64,000 nucleotides of DNA from Diatrype stigma (Eukaryota > Ascomycota > Sordariomycetes > Xylariales > Diatrypaceae). A program made the position numbers and the translations under genes. Below are positions 10,783-20,534 of this stretch, one piece after another; the stretch's first letter is position 1, and each line of letters opens with the position of its first letter. The notes under the pieces are model-generated. The model saw only the letters and a program-made list of their open reading frames with translations. It searched no databases and was not told where the DNA came from. The stretch lies in the NCBI GenBank assembly GCA_022225965.2, contig JAKJXP020000105.1:85313-149312 (forward strand), read 5' to 3'.

Positions 10783-12120
10783 ATGTCTCTCCGCGAGAAC
10801 CTCATTAAACCCTTCGTGGTCGAGGCTTCGAAGGACCACTTGTACACCGTCATCTTCCTCCATCGCTTCCCCCAAGATACCCCACCGGAACAACTACCCG
10901 CCAAGCTCCTCTCGGAGAAGCTCACCAGGAATCACAAGACCCTGGCCGAGCAGTTTCCGACCATCCGCTGGGTATTTCCGTATCCCAAGCTCCACCCCCA
11001 CGACGCGAACGGGCGACTGAAGAACCAGCACTGGAGCGGTTTGTCTGCCGAGGACCGCACGACGCTTGAGTTGCCATTCGGGTCGGACCTGCCTTACGTC
11101 ACGCAAATCGTCATTCAAGAAGCCAAGCTTGCAGGCGGCCTCGACAAGATCATTGTTGGAGGACAGGGCGAGAGCGCGATCGCCGCCCACGATGCCTGCA
11201 CCGCATTCCCGGAACTAGCACCGGCTTTGCGTCAGAGCAGGGATGTCGAGAAGGCGTTCCTGGGCCGCTTCTTCCACAACCCCGACTGGGTCGACCTGTC
11301 CCAGCTCCGAATGGCCGGGTTTGTTGGCATGCATGCCCAGGGGGGTCCGCCTACGCGCGATGAGTCCGACTACCTTCTGTCGCGTCGCACCTCGAGCGCT
11401 CGCATTGTGAACCACACGATCTTGCGACAGACGCCGCACAAGTTCATCCGAGGCGGGTACAAGACCCAGACTATCACGGTAAGGAAAACCATTAACTTAA
11501 TTCCGAATAAACTATTTATTAACCTAAATCTATCGCAGTGGGATGGTGCGCGCATCGATGCGTTTGCCACGTTCCTGACCAGCCTAGACATCGAACGCGA
11601 GGGATGCGATATCAAAGCCCCTCCTTCGCCTGATCCCGGGGCACTCACTCCGAAGGTCAGACCGCTGCCTGCAGAAAAGAAGCCAGAAGACGAGAAGCCA
11701 GGCATGACGCCGCAGGAGCGCCACCGGCTCGAGATCCTGGAGGACAAGAAAGCGGAGCAGGAGGCCCGACGGCGCACGCTCATGCGCATCGAAGAGGACA
11801 AGCGCAACCGCAGATATCGCAAGGAGCGCGAGCGAGCGGCCCGTCAACACGCGGCAGCTGGCCAGGACAATAGCGACAATAAATCGGAGAGTGCGGTCGG
11901 AAGCCAGGATTCGCGGTTCAGTTCCGAAGAGCCGACTTCTGGATCCGAGACGCGGCGGAGCGCCACGGTCATCCGACAGTACGAGCAACGCCCGAAGGTG
12001 TGGGAGGATTGGCCCACGATGCCGGATGAATTGAGAGAAGGCTGGCAGCCGAAACCCCAGAAGGGCCTGAGCGAGAGCCAGCTGAGAGCTTTGGGAATCT
12101 CGGAGAACAAGAACAACTGA
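10783..12120 (+). CDS. Acyl-protein thioesterase-like alpha/beta-hydrolase, probable pseudoenzyme
   Basis: Exons are 10783-11478 and 11539-12120, encoding 425 residues. The intron is 60 nt, in frame and free of stops, so an unspliced form would add 20 residues. The N-terminal 265 residues resemble fungal acyl-protein thioesterase/carboxylesterase proteins: HRFPQDTPPEQL near the start, FPYPK at about 65-69, and a nucleophile-elbow region IIVGGQGESAIAAH at 123-136. At the elbow the family normally has GG-x-S-x-G; here the aligned position is G129 and a serine appears two residues later, so the usual nucleophile is missing. Residues about 300-365 are highly charged, probably a long helix or coiled coil (many E/R/K), followed by a Ser-rich linker and a C-terminal WEDWP segment. 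A binding or scaffold role is possible; substrate unknown. Confidence 0.75.
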   Translation: MSLRENLIKPFVVEASKDHLYTVIFLHRFPQDTPPEQLPAKLLSEKLTRNHKTLAEQFPTIRWVFPYPKLHPHDANGRLKNQHWSGLSAEDRTTLELPFGSDLPYVTQIVIQEAKLAGGLDKIIVGGQGESAIAAHDACTAFPELAPALRQSRDVEKAFLGRFFHNPDWVDLSQLRMAGFVGMHAQGGPPTRDESDYLLSRRTSSARIVNHTILRQTPHKFIRGGYKTQTITVRKTINLIPNKLFINLNLSQWDGARIDAFATFLTSLDIEREGCDIKAPPSPDPGALTPKVRPLPAEKKPEDEKPGMTPQERHRLEILEDKKAEQEARRRTLMRIEEDKRNRRYRKERERAARQHAAAGQDNSDNKSESAVGSQDSRFSSEEPTSGSETRRSATVIRQYEQRPKVWEDWPTMPDELREGWQPKPQKGLSESQLRALGISENKNN

Positions 12121-12739
12121 GTGCGTGCGGACGTTGCTCAGCATGGGCTGTGGTTCATCGTTCGTCCGCGCCATAAAGGGGAATATTCTCATCAGAGCTA
12201 GTACATTCACCAGGTAGCGAGAAGGGTCTACGAAGTACATATCAGATACTTACGATGATACCTATGGTAGACATCGGAAAGCTCTATATCTAGACAAAGC
12301 AAGGGCGGGTCAAAGGTGTTCTTTGATTCAGTCTATATTGTGAGTAAACACTGGTTGCTAAGATTCATAGCTCGAGCCTCGAGGGACCGACTTACACCTC
12401 TTATCTTAGAACTCAATTGGGAACTATGATTGGTGGAATTGTGCTAGGAGCTACAGGGATACTATCAACGGGTCAAGCTCGCTTATCTCAAAACCTGGGG
12501 TAATGCGGGGCCGTGTAACTAGGGCCCCATGGGTCAGTGGATGCCCTGTGGAGGCTGTCTCTAGCTGCTACCACTCAATCAGGTACCTCGTAGGTTGTTG
12601 GTTGCCGAGGCACGACAATACATAATCATACCGATGCGCGAGCTCAGACAATATAAAATGCCGGTGGCAGCCCGGGAAGTGAGATTTCGTTTCTTTAACG
12701 CTCGTTCTACTAAGCCCCAACAAAGTAGGACATATTGAT
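12121..12739. promoter_or_regulatory. Spacer and promoter of the EGF/propeller gene
   Basis: No gene is visible. An AATATAAAATG stretch at about 12650-12660 is a TATA-like candidate about 85 bases before the next start codon. The rest is unassigned. Confidence 0.35.
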
Positions 12740-13891
12740 ATGCGCCCTTTGATACTAACAATACTTGCCTGTGGGCCAGCAGTCTTCATCGCCTTTGTCC
12801 AGGCATGCCAGACGGACGAAGACTGCAGCTTGAACGGGGTCTGCTCCAACAGCACCAATGAATGCATATGCGACCCGGGTTGGACATCCGAGGACTGCGG
12901 CAAGCTTGACCTACTTCCGGCGACGAGATACACAGGGTACAACTACACCAACGTGACGCTGCCAGATTACTACAGCACCGAAGGGGGCAATTCATCATGG
13001 GGCGGCCAAATCATCCAGGACAGACAGGACAGAACGCTTTTCCACCTCATCATCTCGCAGTTCGCCTACGGCTGTGGCCTCTCCGCCTGGAGACCCTTCA
13101 GCAAGGTGATCCGAGCCGAGTCTAGGACCGGGCCGGCAGGGCCCTACCACTACGCCCAGGAGGTGCTCGGCACGTTCCGCCACAACCCCGGGACCATCTG
13201 GAGCCCCGCCGACGAGAAGTATCTGCTGTACACCATCGGGATCGAGGTGGAGACCCCAGATACCTGTAAGTCGTACAAGTGGGCCAACAACGTCTCGGTG
13301 GCGAGCGCTCCCGATATCCGGGGCCCGTGGTCGACGCCGAAGCTTTTGCTCGACGGCGCAACAAACCCGAACGCGTTTCCGCTCTGGACGCCCGACAACA
13401 CGACTTCGCAGATAGCACTAGGGGTCGAGGATGGTTTTATTTACACCGCCGCCAGCTTCGACGGGTCTTACGAGCTCATCAACACAATGCCGTGGAACAT
13501 ATCGGACTACAGCGATACCTGGACAGAAGATCCCTTCCTGTGGCGCGACAAGCGCGGCAACTGGCACATCCTGTGCCATTGGCTGATCGACATCGCGGAG
13601 CGCGGGGAAAAGTACCCCAGGGTCGGCGGCCACATGTTCTCAACGGCCCTTACCGGGAACTGGACGTTCAAGCTGCAGGAGGCTTATAATACTACTGTCT
13701 ATTTCACGGATGGGGGGAGGACGGATTACTACCGCAGAGAGCGGCCGAAGCTGTTTTTCAGTGATGACGGACAGATGACGCCTCTGTATCTCATCAATGG
13801 CGTGCAGGAATTTGACTCAAAAGCAAGCTACACGTTGATACAGCCGATAGGGGCAATGTCCAAGGTGTATGAGAAAGAACTGGGGTTTTGA
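12740..13891 (+). CDS. Secreted EGF-like plus GH43-type five-bladed propeller protein
   Basis: A single exon encodes 383 residues. Residues 1-22 are a signal peptide (hydrophobic, ending before CQTDEDC). Residues about 23-55 hold six cysteines in an EGF-like spacing (CQTDEDC ... CICDPGWTSEDC). The remainder has the look of the GH43/GH32-type five-bladed beta-propeller: repeated strand-turn motifs, W-rich blade ends, and the segment TEDPFLWRDKRGNW near 265, which is typical of fungal propeller proteins annotated as glycoside hydrolase family 43-like. Many NxS/T sites fit secretion. Fungal proteins with this EGF-propeller arrangement are mostly uncharacterised; a glycan-binding or glycosidase role is inferred from fold only. 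The start is supported by the signal peptide and a TATA-like element just upstream. Confidence 0.8.
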   Translation: MRPLILTILACGPAVFIAFVQACQTDEDCSLNGVCSNSTNECICDPGWTSEDCGKLDLLPATRYTGYNYTNVTLPDYYSTEGGNSSWGGQIIQDRQDRTLFHLIISQFAYGCGLSAWRPFSKVIRAESRTGPAGPYHYAQEVLGTFRHNPGTIWSPADEKYLLYTIGIEVETPDTCKSYKWANNVSVASAPDIRGPWSTPKLLLDGATNPNAFPLWTPDNTTSQIALGVEDGFIYTAASFDGSYELINTMPWNISDYSDTWTEDPFLWRDKRGNWHILCHWLIDIAERGEKYPRVGGHMFSTALTGNWTFKLQEAYNTTVYFTDGGRTDYYRRERPKLFFSDDGQMTPLYLINGVQEFDSKASYTLIQPIGAMSKVYEKELGF

Positions 13892-14143
13892 GATGCATAG
13901 TCCCGCTAGATGCAGTCGATGTACATTGCTTTTTGATATGCCAGGGCTCTTAGCACAATTCCCATGACTTCTTCACGGCTCAACTCGACAGTTTCAGAAA
14001 CGGGTATTTATGATTCATTACTCAGTACATATGCTAACCTCACGGTCGTCATTTCGGTTATCTTACCACAGATCACCACCTACGTCCGTTTAGACTCATA
14101 AATGAATATATAAAAACGCCAGTTCGAGCAAAAAGGAGTACAC

Positions 14144-14863
14144 TCACTTCTTCAAGGCCTCCAGCATGCCTTCCAGTGTCTTCTCCCCATCCTTAGCGGA
14201 CGGCTCCCCCTCGTCGTCATCCGTAGCCTTTTCAGCCGGGCGCGAGATCTCAACCACTTTGAGTCTGCTGGCCGGGGTCGAGCGAACAGGCGACAGCAGC
14301 ATTGGCCTAGCGGTGGAGATTTCCATAACGGAACCGTTGCCATAATCCGAGCTGACTACGGAACTCCTCACTTCTTCCTCTCTCGTCTTGGCGTCGCCGC
14401 CTTCAGCTTCATCCCCCAGTCGGCGCAGCCGGGCAATGCAGGGCTGTTCGGGCAGGGGTCCGCCACCACTTGGGCATTCCTTTTCCCTTGCATCGATATT
14501 CGTTACCACGATGGTTTGTGGAGAAAATCCAGAACCTGGGTGGCTAGACGGGCCTCCAGGGCCGTGTCTGTTAGAGGTATTATTCTCGTCACGCCGCGTC
14601 ATCTCGATAGACATGGGGCGACAAGCTCTTCGGTAGTAGTTCCTGATCAGCTTCCACACGAGGGCAATAACACAGCACCCTGTGATGATGACAGCTACGA
14701 TCACTGCAGGTATCCACTTCGGTGAGTTACCCAGCGACAGCGACCTGGGTCTGTGTAGTGTAGCCTTCGCTACGAACGTCGTGGCTGGATTGGATATCAG
14801 TTGTGGGGCCCAGGGGGTACTCTTACCATGTGCATGGGAGTCAAATGCCACGATGGGGGCCAT
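14144..14863 (-). CDS. Single-pass membrane protein of unknown function, 239 aa
   Basis: I do not recognise the family. The protein has a hydrophilic N-terminal segment (residues 1-48, possibly outside the cell or in the lumen), one strong transmembrane segment at about 50-72 (IPAVIVAVIITGCCVIALVW), a basic stop-transfer stretch (KLIRNYYRRACR), and a long disordered cytoplasmic tail rich in Ser, Pro, Glu and Asp. No cleavable signal peptide is evident. This layout resembles fungal Wsc/mid2-like or other TM-tail proteins, but the Ser-rich or Cys-rich ectodomain of those families is absent. The stop codon lies inside a perfect donor-like GTGAGT, so a further exon is possible, but no matching acceptor gave a sensible extension. 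Confidence 0.6.
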   Translation of the reverse strand: MAPIVAFDSHAHGKSTPWAPQLISNPATTFVAKATLHRPRSLSLGNSPKWIPAVIVAVIITGCCVIALVWKLIRNYYRRACRPMSIEMTRRDENNTSNRHGPGGPSSHPGSGFSPQTIVVTNIDAREKECPSGGGPLPEQPCIARLRRLGDEAEGGDAKTREEEVRSSVVSSDYGNGSVMEISTARPMLLSPVRSTPASRLKVVEISRPAEKATDDDEGEPSAKDGEKTLEGMLEALKK

Positions 14864-15324
14864 GGTGCTATGAGGTTAGTTTGCTCTGCGCTGGGCATTG
14901 GTGTAATTATATATATACCAAGCCAGAAGACAGAGGTTGCTACGTCAAGGTGTTAGCGACGTGCCTCCATTGACTGTGCTCAACTCTGAGTCGATAGTAT
15001 TATTAACTAGACACTAGCCAGTCATTGTGAATAACGTCCAGTCGTATAAGAGGGACATCCACGGACATCCCAGTCGCGACATTGGTGGCAGCCCACAGTC
15101 TTAAGTGTGACCCCGAATTATATTGACTGGGCGCAAACAAAGGTGCTATGATGAATGGATTGTTCAACTCGTAGGACAATGTACTTTGTTGAACAACGCT
15201 AAGTTTAGAGATCTTTGTGATCTCCAAAGATTGTTCCAATGCTGTGCCACAAGGGATTTAAGACTTGTACCACTAGTGGGGAATCGGCTTTCGAACGGGC
15301 CTGCTACGGCGAAGAGGAGTAGTG

Positions 15325-15510
15325 GCAAGACTTCAAGAAAAGGTACAAGAGGTCATCGAGATACTGATGCAGTCCGCGCTTCTCCAAAGCGCATTTCCTT
15401 CTAGCCACCGCGTCTTATATGGACCTGGGTTTGGAGAAGTGCCACGAAGAGATAGAGTGGTTCAAGCCCGTGTTCAAAGTCGCCCTCGAAGTTCTCGCGG
15501 AGCGTTCTAA
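15325..15510 (+). pseudogene. Possible small gene remnant with a frameshift
   Basis: Two adjacent stretches in different frames look coding. The first (15325-15400) reads ARLQEKVQEVIEILMQSALL, an amphipathic helix. The second (15403-15510 and on to the stop near 15549) reads LLATASYMDLGLEKCHEEIE followed by more helix-like sequence. A single-base shift between them would join the two. No family is recognised and there is no convincing start. It may be a decayed gene or chance. Confidence 0.2.
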
Positions 15511-15753
15511 GTTAATATCCTCACGAAAGGGTGTTCCATATAGTTCGTAGCATTTTTCCTCATTAGTTCGAATATGCGCATGACAATTTGCAAAGTACCT
15601 TCAAGTGTAAATGTAACAAAATATATAATTACATGTTCCCAAGACTCCTCGGGAGCTCAGCCCCTTTTCCCGGATACGCCAATCCTGCTACCATTACACG
15701 AAATATACGTATACAATAGCCCATTCCTGAATTTCGGTGGAGAAAGGGGGATA

Positions 15754-16464
15754 TCAAAAATGTTGTGGGTTCATGCCTGTAAGGACAGAGCTCCTGATAG
15801 TGTGTAAGAATTGCTCCAGCAACTCAAGGCCACGCCAATTCAAAATCCGCGACTCTTGGCCCACTCTAGTGGTTGACCAAAAGTCCAGAGTCATCGCCCT
15901 GTCAGGACGGACCTGGCCTGTTCGCATGTCGACCCAGGATGCTTCGTGAAAAGCCTTTATCCTGCGATCGATTAACCAAGGGGCCCCGCGGCCTGCATTC
16001 TTTTCTATCCACAATGGGGCTGTGTTGCCAATGGCATTCAGGGGATCCCAGGCGAAGTACATCCACTTTATACCAATCGCAATGATGATGAAGAGCTCCC
16101 GATTGGGGTGGGCGCTGTTGAGCCTCATTGTTGCTTCTGAGATAACGTCTTTCCATTCAAAAGGTACGTCCCTGACCGGTGCCTTACACTCGATCCACAG
16201 GAAGTCCCTCTTCACCACAACGCCTGCCTGACCTGCCACCATCATCTTGATCGTCAATATGTCGGGGCGTAGGGTAGACGGAGCCGAGCTGGGCCCCCGA
16301 TATGCTTCACGGACGGTTGACCAGAAAGCCCCCCTTGGGTCGTTGGTCGTCTCCGGGAAGTAGAGCTGGCAAATTGCCTGCCAGGCGTGCCAGACAACAT
16401 CTTCTTGGGAGTATTGCGGGCCACGATCACGCAGTGATTTGATATTGGCCGATGCGGCAGTCAA
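15754..16464 (-). CDS. PD-(D/E)XK nuclease-like orphan protein, 236 aa
   Basis: A single exon encodes a soluble protein. Residues about 65-98 contain LRPDILTI, an 18-residue spacer and LWIECKAP. This matches the PD...(D/E)-x-K core of the restriction-endonuclease-like superfamily: Asp after Pro, then E and K on the next strand. Proteins of this kind are widespread in filamentous fungi as uncharacterised single-copy or expanded families. The N-terminal half has a helix with DVVWHAWQAICQLYF, and the C-terminal half is rich in Trp and Arg. No DNA-binding domain, signal or transmembrane segment is seen. Nuclease activity is inferred from motif order only; degenerate members of the fold are often inactive or bind without cutting. 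No partner gene lies nearby. Confidence 0.6.
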   Translation of the reverse strand: MTAASANIKSLRDRGPQYSQEDVVWHAWQAICQLYFPETTNDPRGAFWSTVREAYRGPSSAPSTLRPDILTIKMMVAGQAGVVVKRDFLWIECKAPVRDVPFEWKDVISEATMRLNSAHPNRELFIIIAIGIKWMYFAWDPLNAIGNTAPLWIEKNAGRGAPWLIDRRIKAFHEASWVDMRTGQVRPDRAMTLDFWSTTRVGQESRILNWRGLELLEQFLHTIRSSVLTGMNPQHF

Positions 16465-17640
16465 AGGGTCCCAGAAGTGGCGCAGGCCAGGGACGCCGAA
16501 AGTTGCTGGTGGCTGATTTGATCTTGGATAAAGTTAATAAGGAGGGTCATCCAAGCAAACAAGGAACCTGGCGTTGTTATGCTTACTGGCTCATATTACA
16601 CTCCCCAATCATGAATTGCAACACAAGATGGAACAGAAACTTGTAAACCTATTTGATCGACTATTTGCTGCTCATACTACGATGAAAAGCCGAGCCGAGA
16701 ATACTGAGGGCCGAGGGCGTCCCATTTCTTTATACACGATGTGCAGACGAGCCTTTTTCGTGTCATTCTCCCCATGACACTTAGCCGCCCAGGCCATAGC
16801 AGAGAACTGCATCATGATACCAGGGAGTGTTTTGGTCAAGAGATGTTGGTAAGAGGTTCTTCCATGAAGTGCATACCCCAGGAGTGTTGTAGAGGCTTCG
16901 AAATAGAAGCATAAGCGTGATGAAGTGCCAACAGGGAAAGCGTTGGCCATGTCATGGGTATTCTTGACCGACAGATCGAGTACTCGACCTGGCCCTTGGC
17001 CCCTTGTCGCGGTGGTGCCAACTGCATCTTGTCACTCGCTGATCAGCCAATGCGAGTCTTTATATGCTTATTTCGTTTAGCTCAACGTTACGTGGCCGCC
17101 TTCGTATCTTCATATCGCGATCGCTATATCTTCTGTTGTTTCCATAAACGCCAGAGTCTCTGAGTCTGCACTTATAAGCGCGAGGTCATAGCATAGCCAC
17201 ACACCGGTAGTTGGTAGTAATAAAGCATTACCTAATTAATGCCGCCTAACTACCTAGTTCATATGTGCGCATCGCTTCCCCCATCAAAGGCCTCATGCTA
17301 TATATAGTGCATTCATAACCCCGGGTGGTCTCATGAAAGACTGAAAGAACTAACAACATTCCACTCTCAGTTCGCCATTGGCTCTTGTTCGTTTCTGTAG
17401 AGGAATGATTGGATATTGCAGGGTTAAGTATAAGTGGATCATGAACGATGAGTCAGGGTAATCCTTATTGGTCCTTAACCAAGGCGCCTAAAGTGTTATT
17501 GCCTGATTGCCCCGCAGTATGATTAACAAAGGATACTTAGTCTCAATTACTTACCATGCGACACCTTCTCAAGAGTGCAACTACAGACAACATCATCTCA
17601 CACGCCTTCTATCGAAAGGTCCGACATCTCAAATCCCAGA
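16465..17640. other. Intergenic spacer, no supported gene
   Basis: Short open frames occur on both strands (for example 16672-16950, -) but show no domain, signal or splice pattern. Nothing else is recognised. Confidence 0.5.
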
Positions 17641-17744
17641 GTAAGTTCATAGGATAAAACATTACCTGATCTTGTTATACTGACTGGTGAGACTAGATCT
17701 ACGCGATAACACTCAATCTCATCCAAAGAGTTCATTTCAGAATC

Positions 17745-18026
17745 ATGGGTCTCTTCGCAAAGTCGCAGCCTAAGAGCCAGCCGCGCCCCGATCTCCCTAC
17801 ACAGCACTATCACGGACACGGTGCCACGGCCGTTGCGCACACTCCAGAAAAGCAACAATACCAAGGTCCACCCAATGGCTTTGCCAACGAGAACCCCCAG
17901 ATTCCGGGACAACGCCCACGCCTACAGGTTCAGCTAGACCCGAACTTCCGGGCTGCAGGAAAGAACAGCGCCATGTTTGGAGCCTTCGTCAAAGCACACG
18001 ACAAGATGTCTCAAGGACAGGTCTGA
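17745..18026 (+). CDS. Small Pro/Gln-rich hypothetical protein, 93 aa
   Basis: I do not recognise this protein. It is hydrophilic, rich in Pro, Gln and His, without signal peptide or membrane segment, and probably disordered except for a C-terminal stretch (NFRAAGKNSAMFGAFVKAHD) that could form a helix. A good intron candidate in the 5' UTR runs from GTAAGT at 17641 to TTTCAG at 17740, four bases before the ATG at 17745, which supports transcription and this start codon. Being short and lineage-restricted, it could be an intracellular regulatory peptide, but no function can be assigned. Confidence 0.5.
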   Translation: MGLFAKSQPKSQPRPDLPTQHYHGHGATAVAHTPEKQQYQGPPNGFANENPQIPGQRPRLQVQLDPNFRAAGKNSAMFGAFVKAHDKMSQGQV

Positions 18027-18412
18027 TGGGTGTATCTGATGGCTATTATGGGAGATGTCGGGTCTTGGACACGATGTCTATCATGGGTTAGGCGCACAAG
18101 GGGTCATTGTTTCGATGTCTTTAGGACATAATGCCGATGTCAGGGTAGTTATGTGTGCTTTCCCATGCGCTTCCGCTGGACACCAGACCCTGTAACTAGG
18201 CTACCAGGATTGAGTTTAGATGTTTACCAGTTGATATAATGAGCACATTTTATGATGATAATGTCGATTCGAGCTTTCAGAAATCTCCCATGCAGCTGCA
18301 TATCTAGGGGTGATAGCACAGTAATCTTGAAGAACAACATCTCTTTGCATTCAGAGTTAACTCCAGTCCCCGCTACCTATCCGGCAGTGTGGCGGCAAGC
18401 AATACCTCTACC

Positions 18413-18985
18413 TCAGTACTCTGGTAGAGGATGTTGGTGCTTTTTAGCACCGTGCTTGGCAAGTCGGTGTTTTTCCCAATCATCCCATGATTCTGTCGGC
18501 TCGGCGCAGATATCACATGGAGGCTTCCCTGTCTGCTTTTTGTTAGCTCACGGCTCAGCGCTCAGGTCGAAGTCAACTATACTCACCTCATCAGTTAACA
18601 TCAGCGCTTCCGGTATCCAGTCTACCTCTTCATCAAACACAAGAAAGGTCCCAATATCCGCTTCTACACCCAGGGACTGCCTCATCTCGTCAAAGCCTTT
18701 TGGGACGGGCTTGGTCAAACACCCATCCACCCGTTTCGCTGCGAAAACATCGACCCAGTCATAGCACACGAACATATGATGCGGATGCAGGAAACCGGTT
18801 CGCTCAGCCTTGAAGATCCTGGTATCGCAGTCAACCCCCTTGGATCTGAAGAGCTCCGATATTTGCTTCATTTCATCTGGCCAAATGCGGCCTCCTTCCG
18901 TGCCGTTTATGCCATTTGACTCGAGAAAGTCGTCCAGTTTGACGACACTGATCTGGTATCCTTTCACCAAAGAGACACGCGGCAT
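18413..18985 (-). CDS. Hypothetical protein with C-terminal C2H2-like zinc finger, 172 aa
   Basis: Exons are 18985-18587 and 18532-18413. The 54-nt intron has GTGAGT at its 5' end, a CTAAC branch site and a CAG acceptor. If the intron is ignored, the protein stops early at 18548 and the zinc finger is lost. The start is the ATG at 18985; the frame upstream has only a TTG. The first 133 residues are a compact acidic domain of unknown type (VSLVKGYQISVVKLDDFL near the start, a CYDWVDVF segment near 90). Exon 2 adds 39 residues with CDIC at 139-142 and H155/H160, a C-x2-C-x12-H-x4-H pattern followed by a Lys/His-rich tail. This supports metal binding and perhaps nucleic-acid or protein contacts. 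The function is unknown. Confidence 0.65.
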
Positions 18986-19428
18986 GTTGTTCGGCAAAGG
19001 AGGGCTATGATCAAGTTAAAAGTATTGGTGGAGTAGGTAGATATTGAGAGCTTAGGCGGACGTAAGAGAAGGTTCTGTTACAAATTTGCATCGATGATGG
19101 AGGTGCAGGTGATGCCTTGGGTTATAAGCGCCAACAGAGGTTCAGTTGTTGGACAGTTGGCCTTGGTGGGGTCCATCCGTAACATACCAGCGGTACCTTG
19201 ATTTGATTGGTCTTTTACTGCGAACTGCCGTCTAACTACCTACGTAATTACCATTCCTACGTACCTACACAGGCTGAAAGAATAAGAAATGAGTAAGAAA
19301 TGGCATGGACCAAGTAAGGATCCTATAAAGCGGTGGTTTAAAGCACATAACTTTCAGCGACTCCACCCACAAACACCATATAGGTCATAAGCTCCTCTCA
19401 ACATGTGCAAAGCATCGCCTCGTCTGCT

Positions 19429-20534
19429 CTAATTCATGTACCACATCTGGCCACGAAGATGCGGCATGCTTAGCCCGCCGTTAGGGATCCCCAGGTCTCC
19501 AATGAGCCTCGGCCCATAGGTCGCAAGAAGGACCCCGACAAGAAAGCTTATGATAGCAATCGCTATCATCCGCATTTCTGCCGTTGGCACTGACGTCGAC
19601 AGACTATGGTATGCCTTGGGTGCCATGGGGCCCACCATCTTCTTGATCGGCTCGACCTTCTCACTCTCGGCGACGGCGAGACCGCGCTTCATGCCGGGCA
19701 GCATGTCCATGCTCCACGCGTTCTTGTGTGCCCAGTATCTACTCGTCGTCAGCCACTCAATCAACGAGGAAAGCGACTAATTAGTGAGAAAACGCGGCGC
19801 AACCTACCTATCGAAACTCTCTTTTTCATTTCCCGCCTTGAACTTCGCCTCTTTCTTGATCATGTGGTCATTGAGAATCTGGCGATGCTCCTTGAAATCG
19901 AAGAGGGGGACCGAGAACCCACAGGAGCTGCCGACCTGGTGGATGTCCACAATCACTATCGATCTTGTACCGGTGAGCAGTTTGACATCGTTGTTGACCA
20001 CAAACTCCGTGAACTGCGGAGTTCCGTTCTCGAGCACTCGACCTGCAGTAGACCATTAGCAATGCTTGGCAAGAGCCAATAGGTTTGTGGTATGGTGAAC
20101 CTTTTCCCCAGAGCCGAACAATCTTTGGCGGGCCATCGAAGGCGTTAAACATGATGGTAATCCGCCCATTGTCGGGTTCGTGTAAGTGACTGATGGTCTC
20201 ATTGCCGGAGCCGGTCAGGTCGATGTACCAGAACGTCTTCTCATCGACAAGCCCAAAGTAAGGGCCACCCTTTGGCGACACATTGACATCTGAAGACCTT
20301 TACTTAGCGTTCCTTCTTTGTTCATTGCATGGATCTTCAACTCCGGAGGATGATGACAGAAAGCAGCTATACCAAAGTCCCCACCGCCGAAGAAATTCTC
20401 GTGGCGGAACTCGGCAATCGGGGAGATAACTCACGTCCGAGATTAGAAAGAGGGGCCGTGGCCACCCAGAAGACATGTTGGCTCAGGATCCAAGGTTGAA
20501 GGCTCTTGGGGATTACTTCGTAAAAGACGCCCAT
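19429..20534 (-). CDS. Pyridoxamine 5'-phosphate oxidase-family protein with C-terminal membrane anchor
   Basis: It belongs to the fungal PNPOx-like split-barrel family (FMN-binding fold); members of this subgroup are mostly uncharacterised. Four exons join in phase: 20534-20435, 20289-20101, 20042-19808 and 19738-19429, giving 277 residues. Recognisable stretches run in order: FYEVIPKSL, FWVATAPLS, HVNVSPKGG (split by intron 1), DEKTFWYIDLTGSGNETISH, RIVLWG-type RLWGKGRVLE, SIVIVDIHQVGSSCGFSVP, then DRYWAHKNAWSMDMLPGMK and KMVGPMAPKAY. The second intron (20100-20043) uses an unusual GTTCAC donor. After the conserved part a hydrophobic segment at 232-249 and a short tail suggest tail anchoring, which is unusual for this family. 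Oxidation of pyridoxamine phosphate itself is doubtful; a flavin-dependent stress function is possible. Confidence 0.88.

Noticed and set aside
16672..16950. 92-codon minus-strand frame as a gene
   Set aside because: No domain, signal, splice partner or promoter-like context; length is within chance range.
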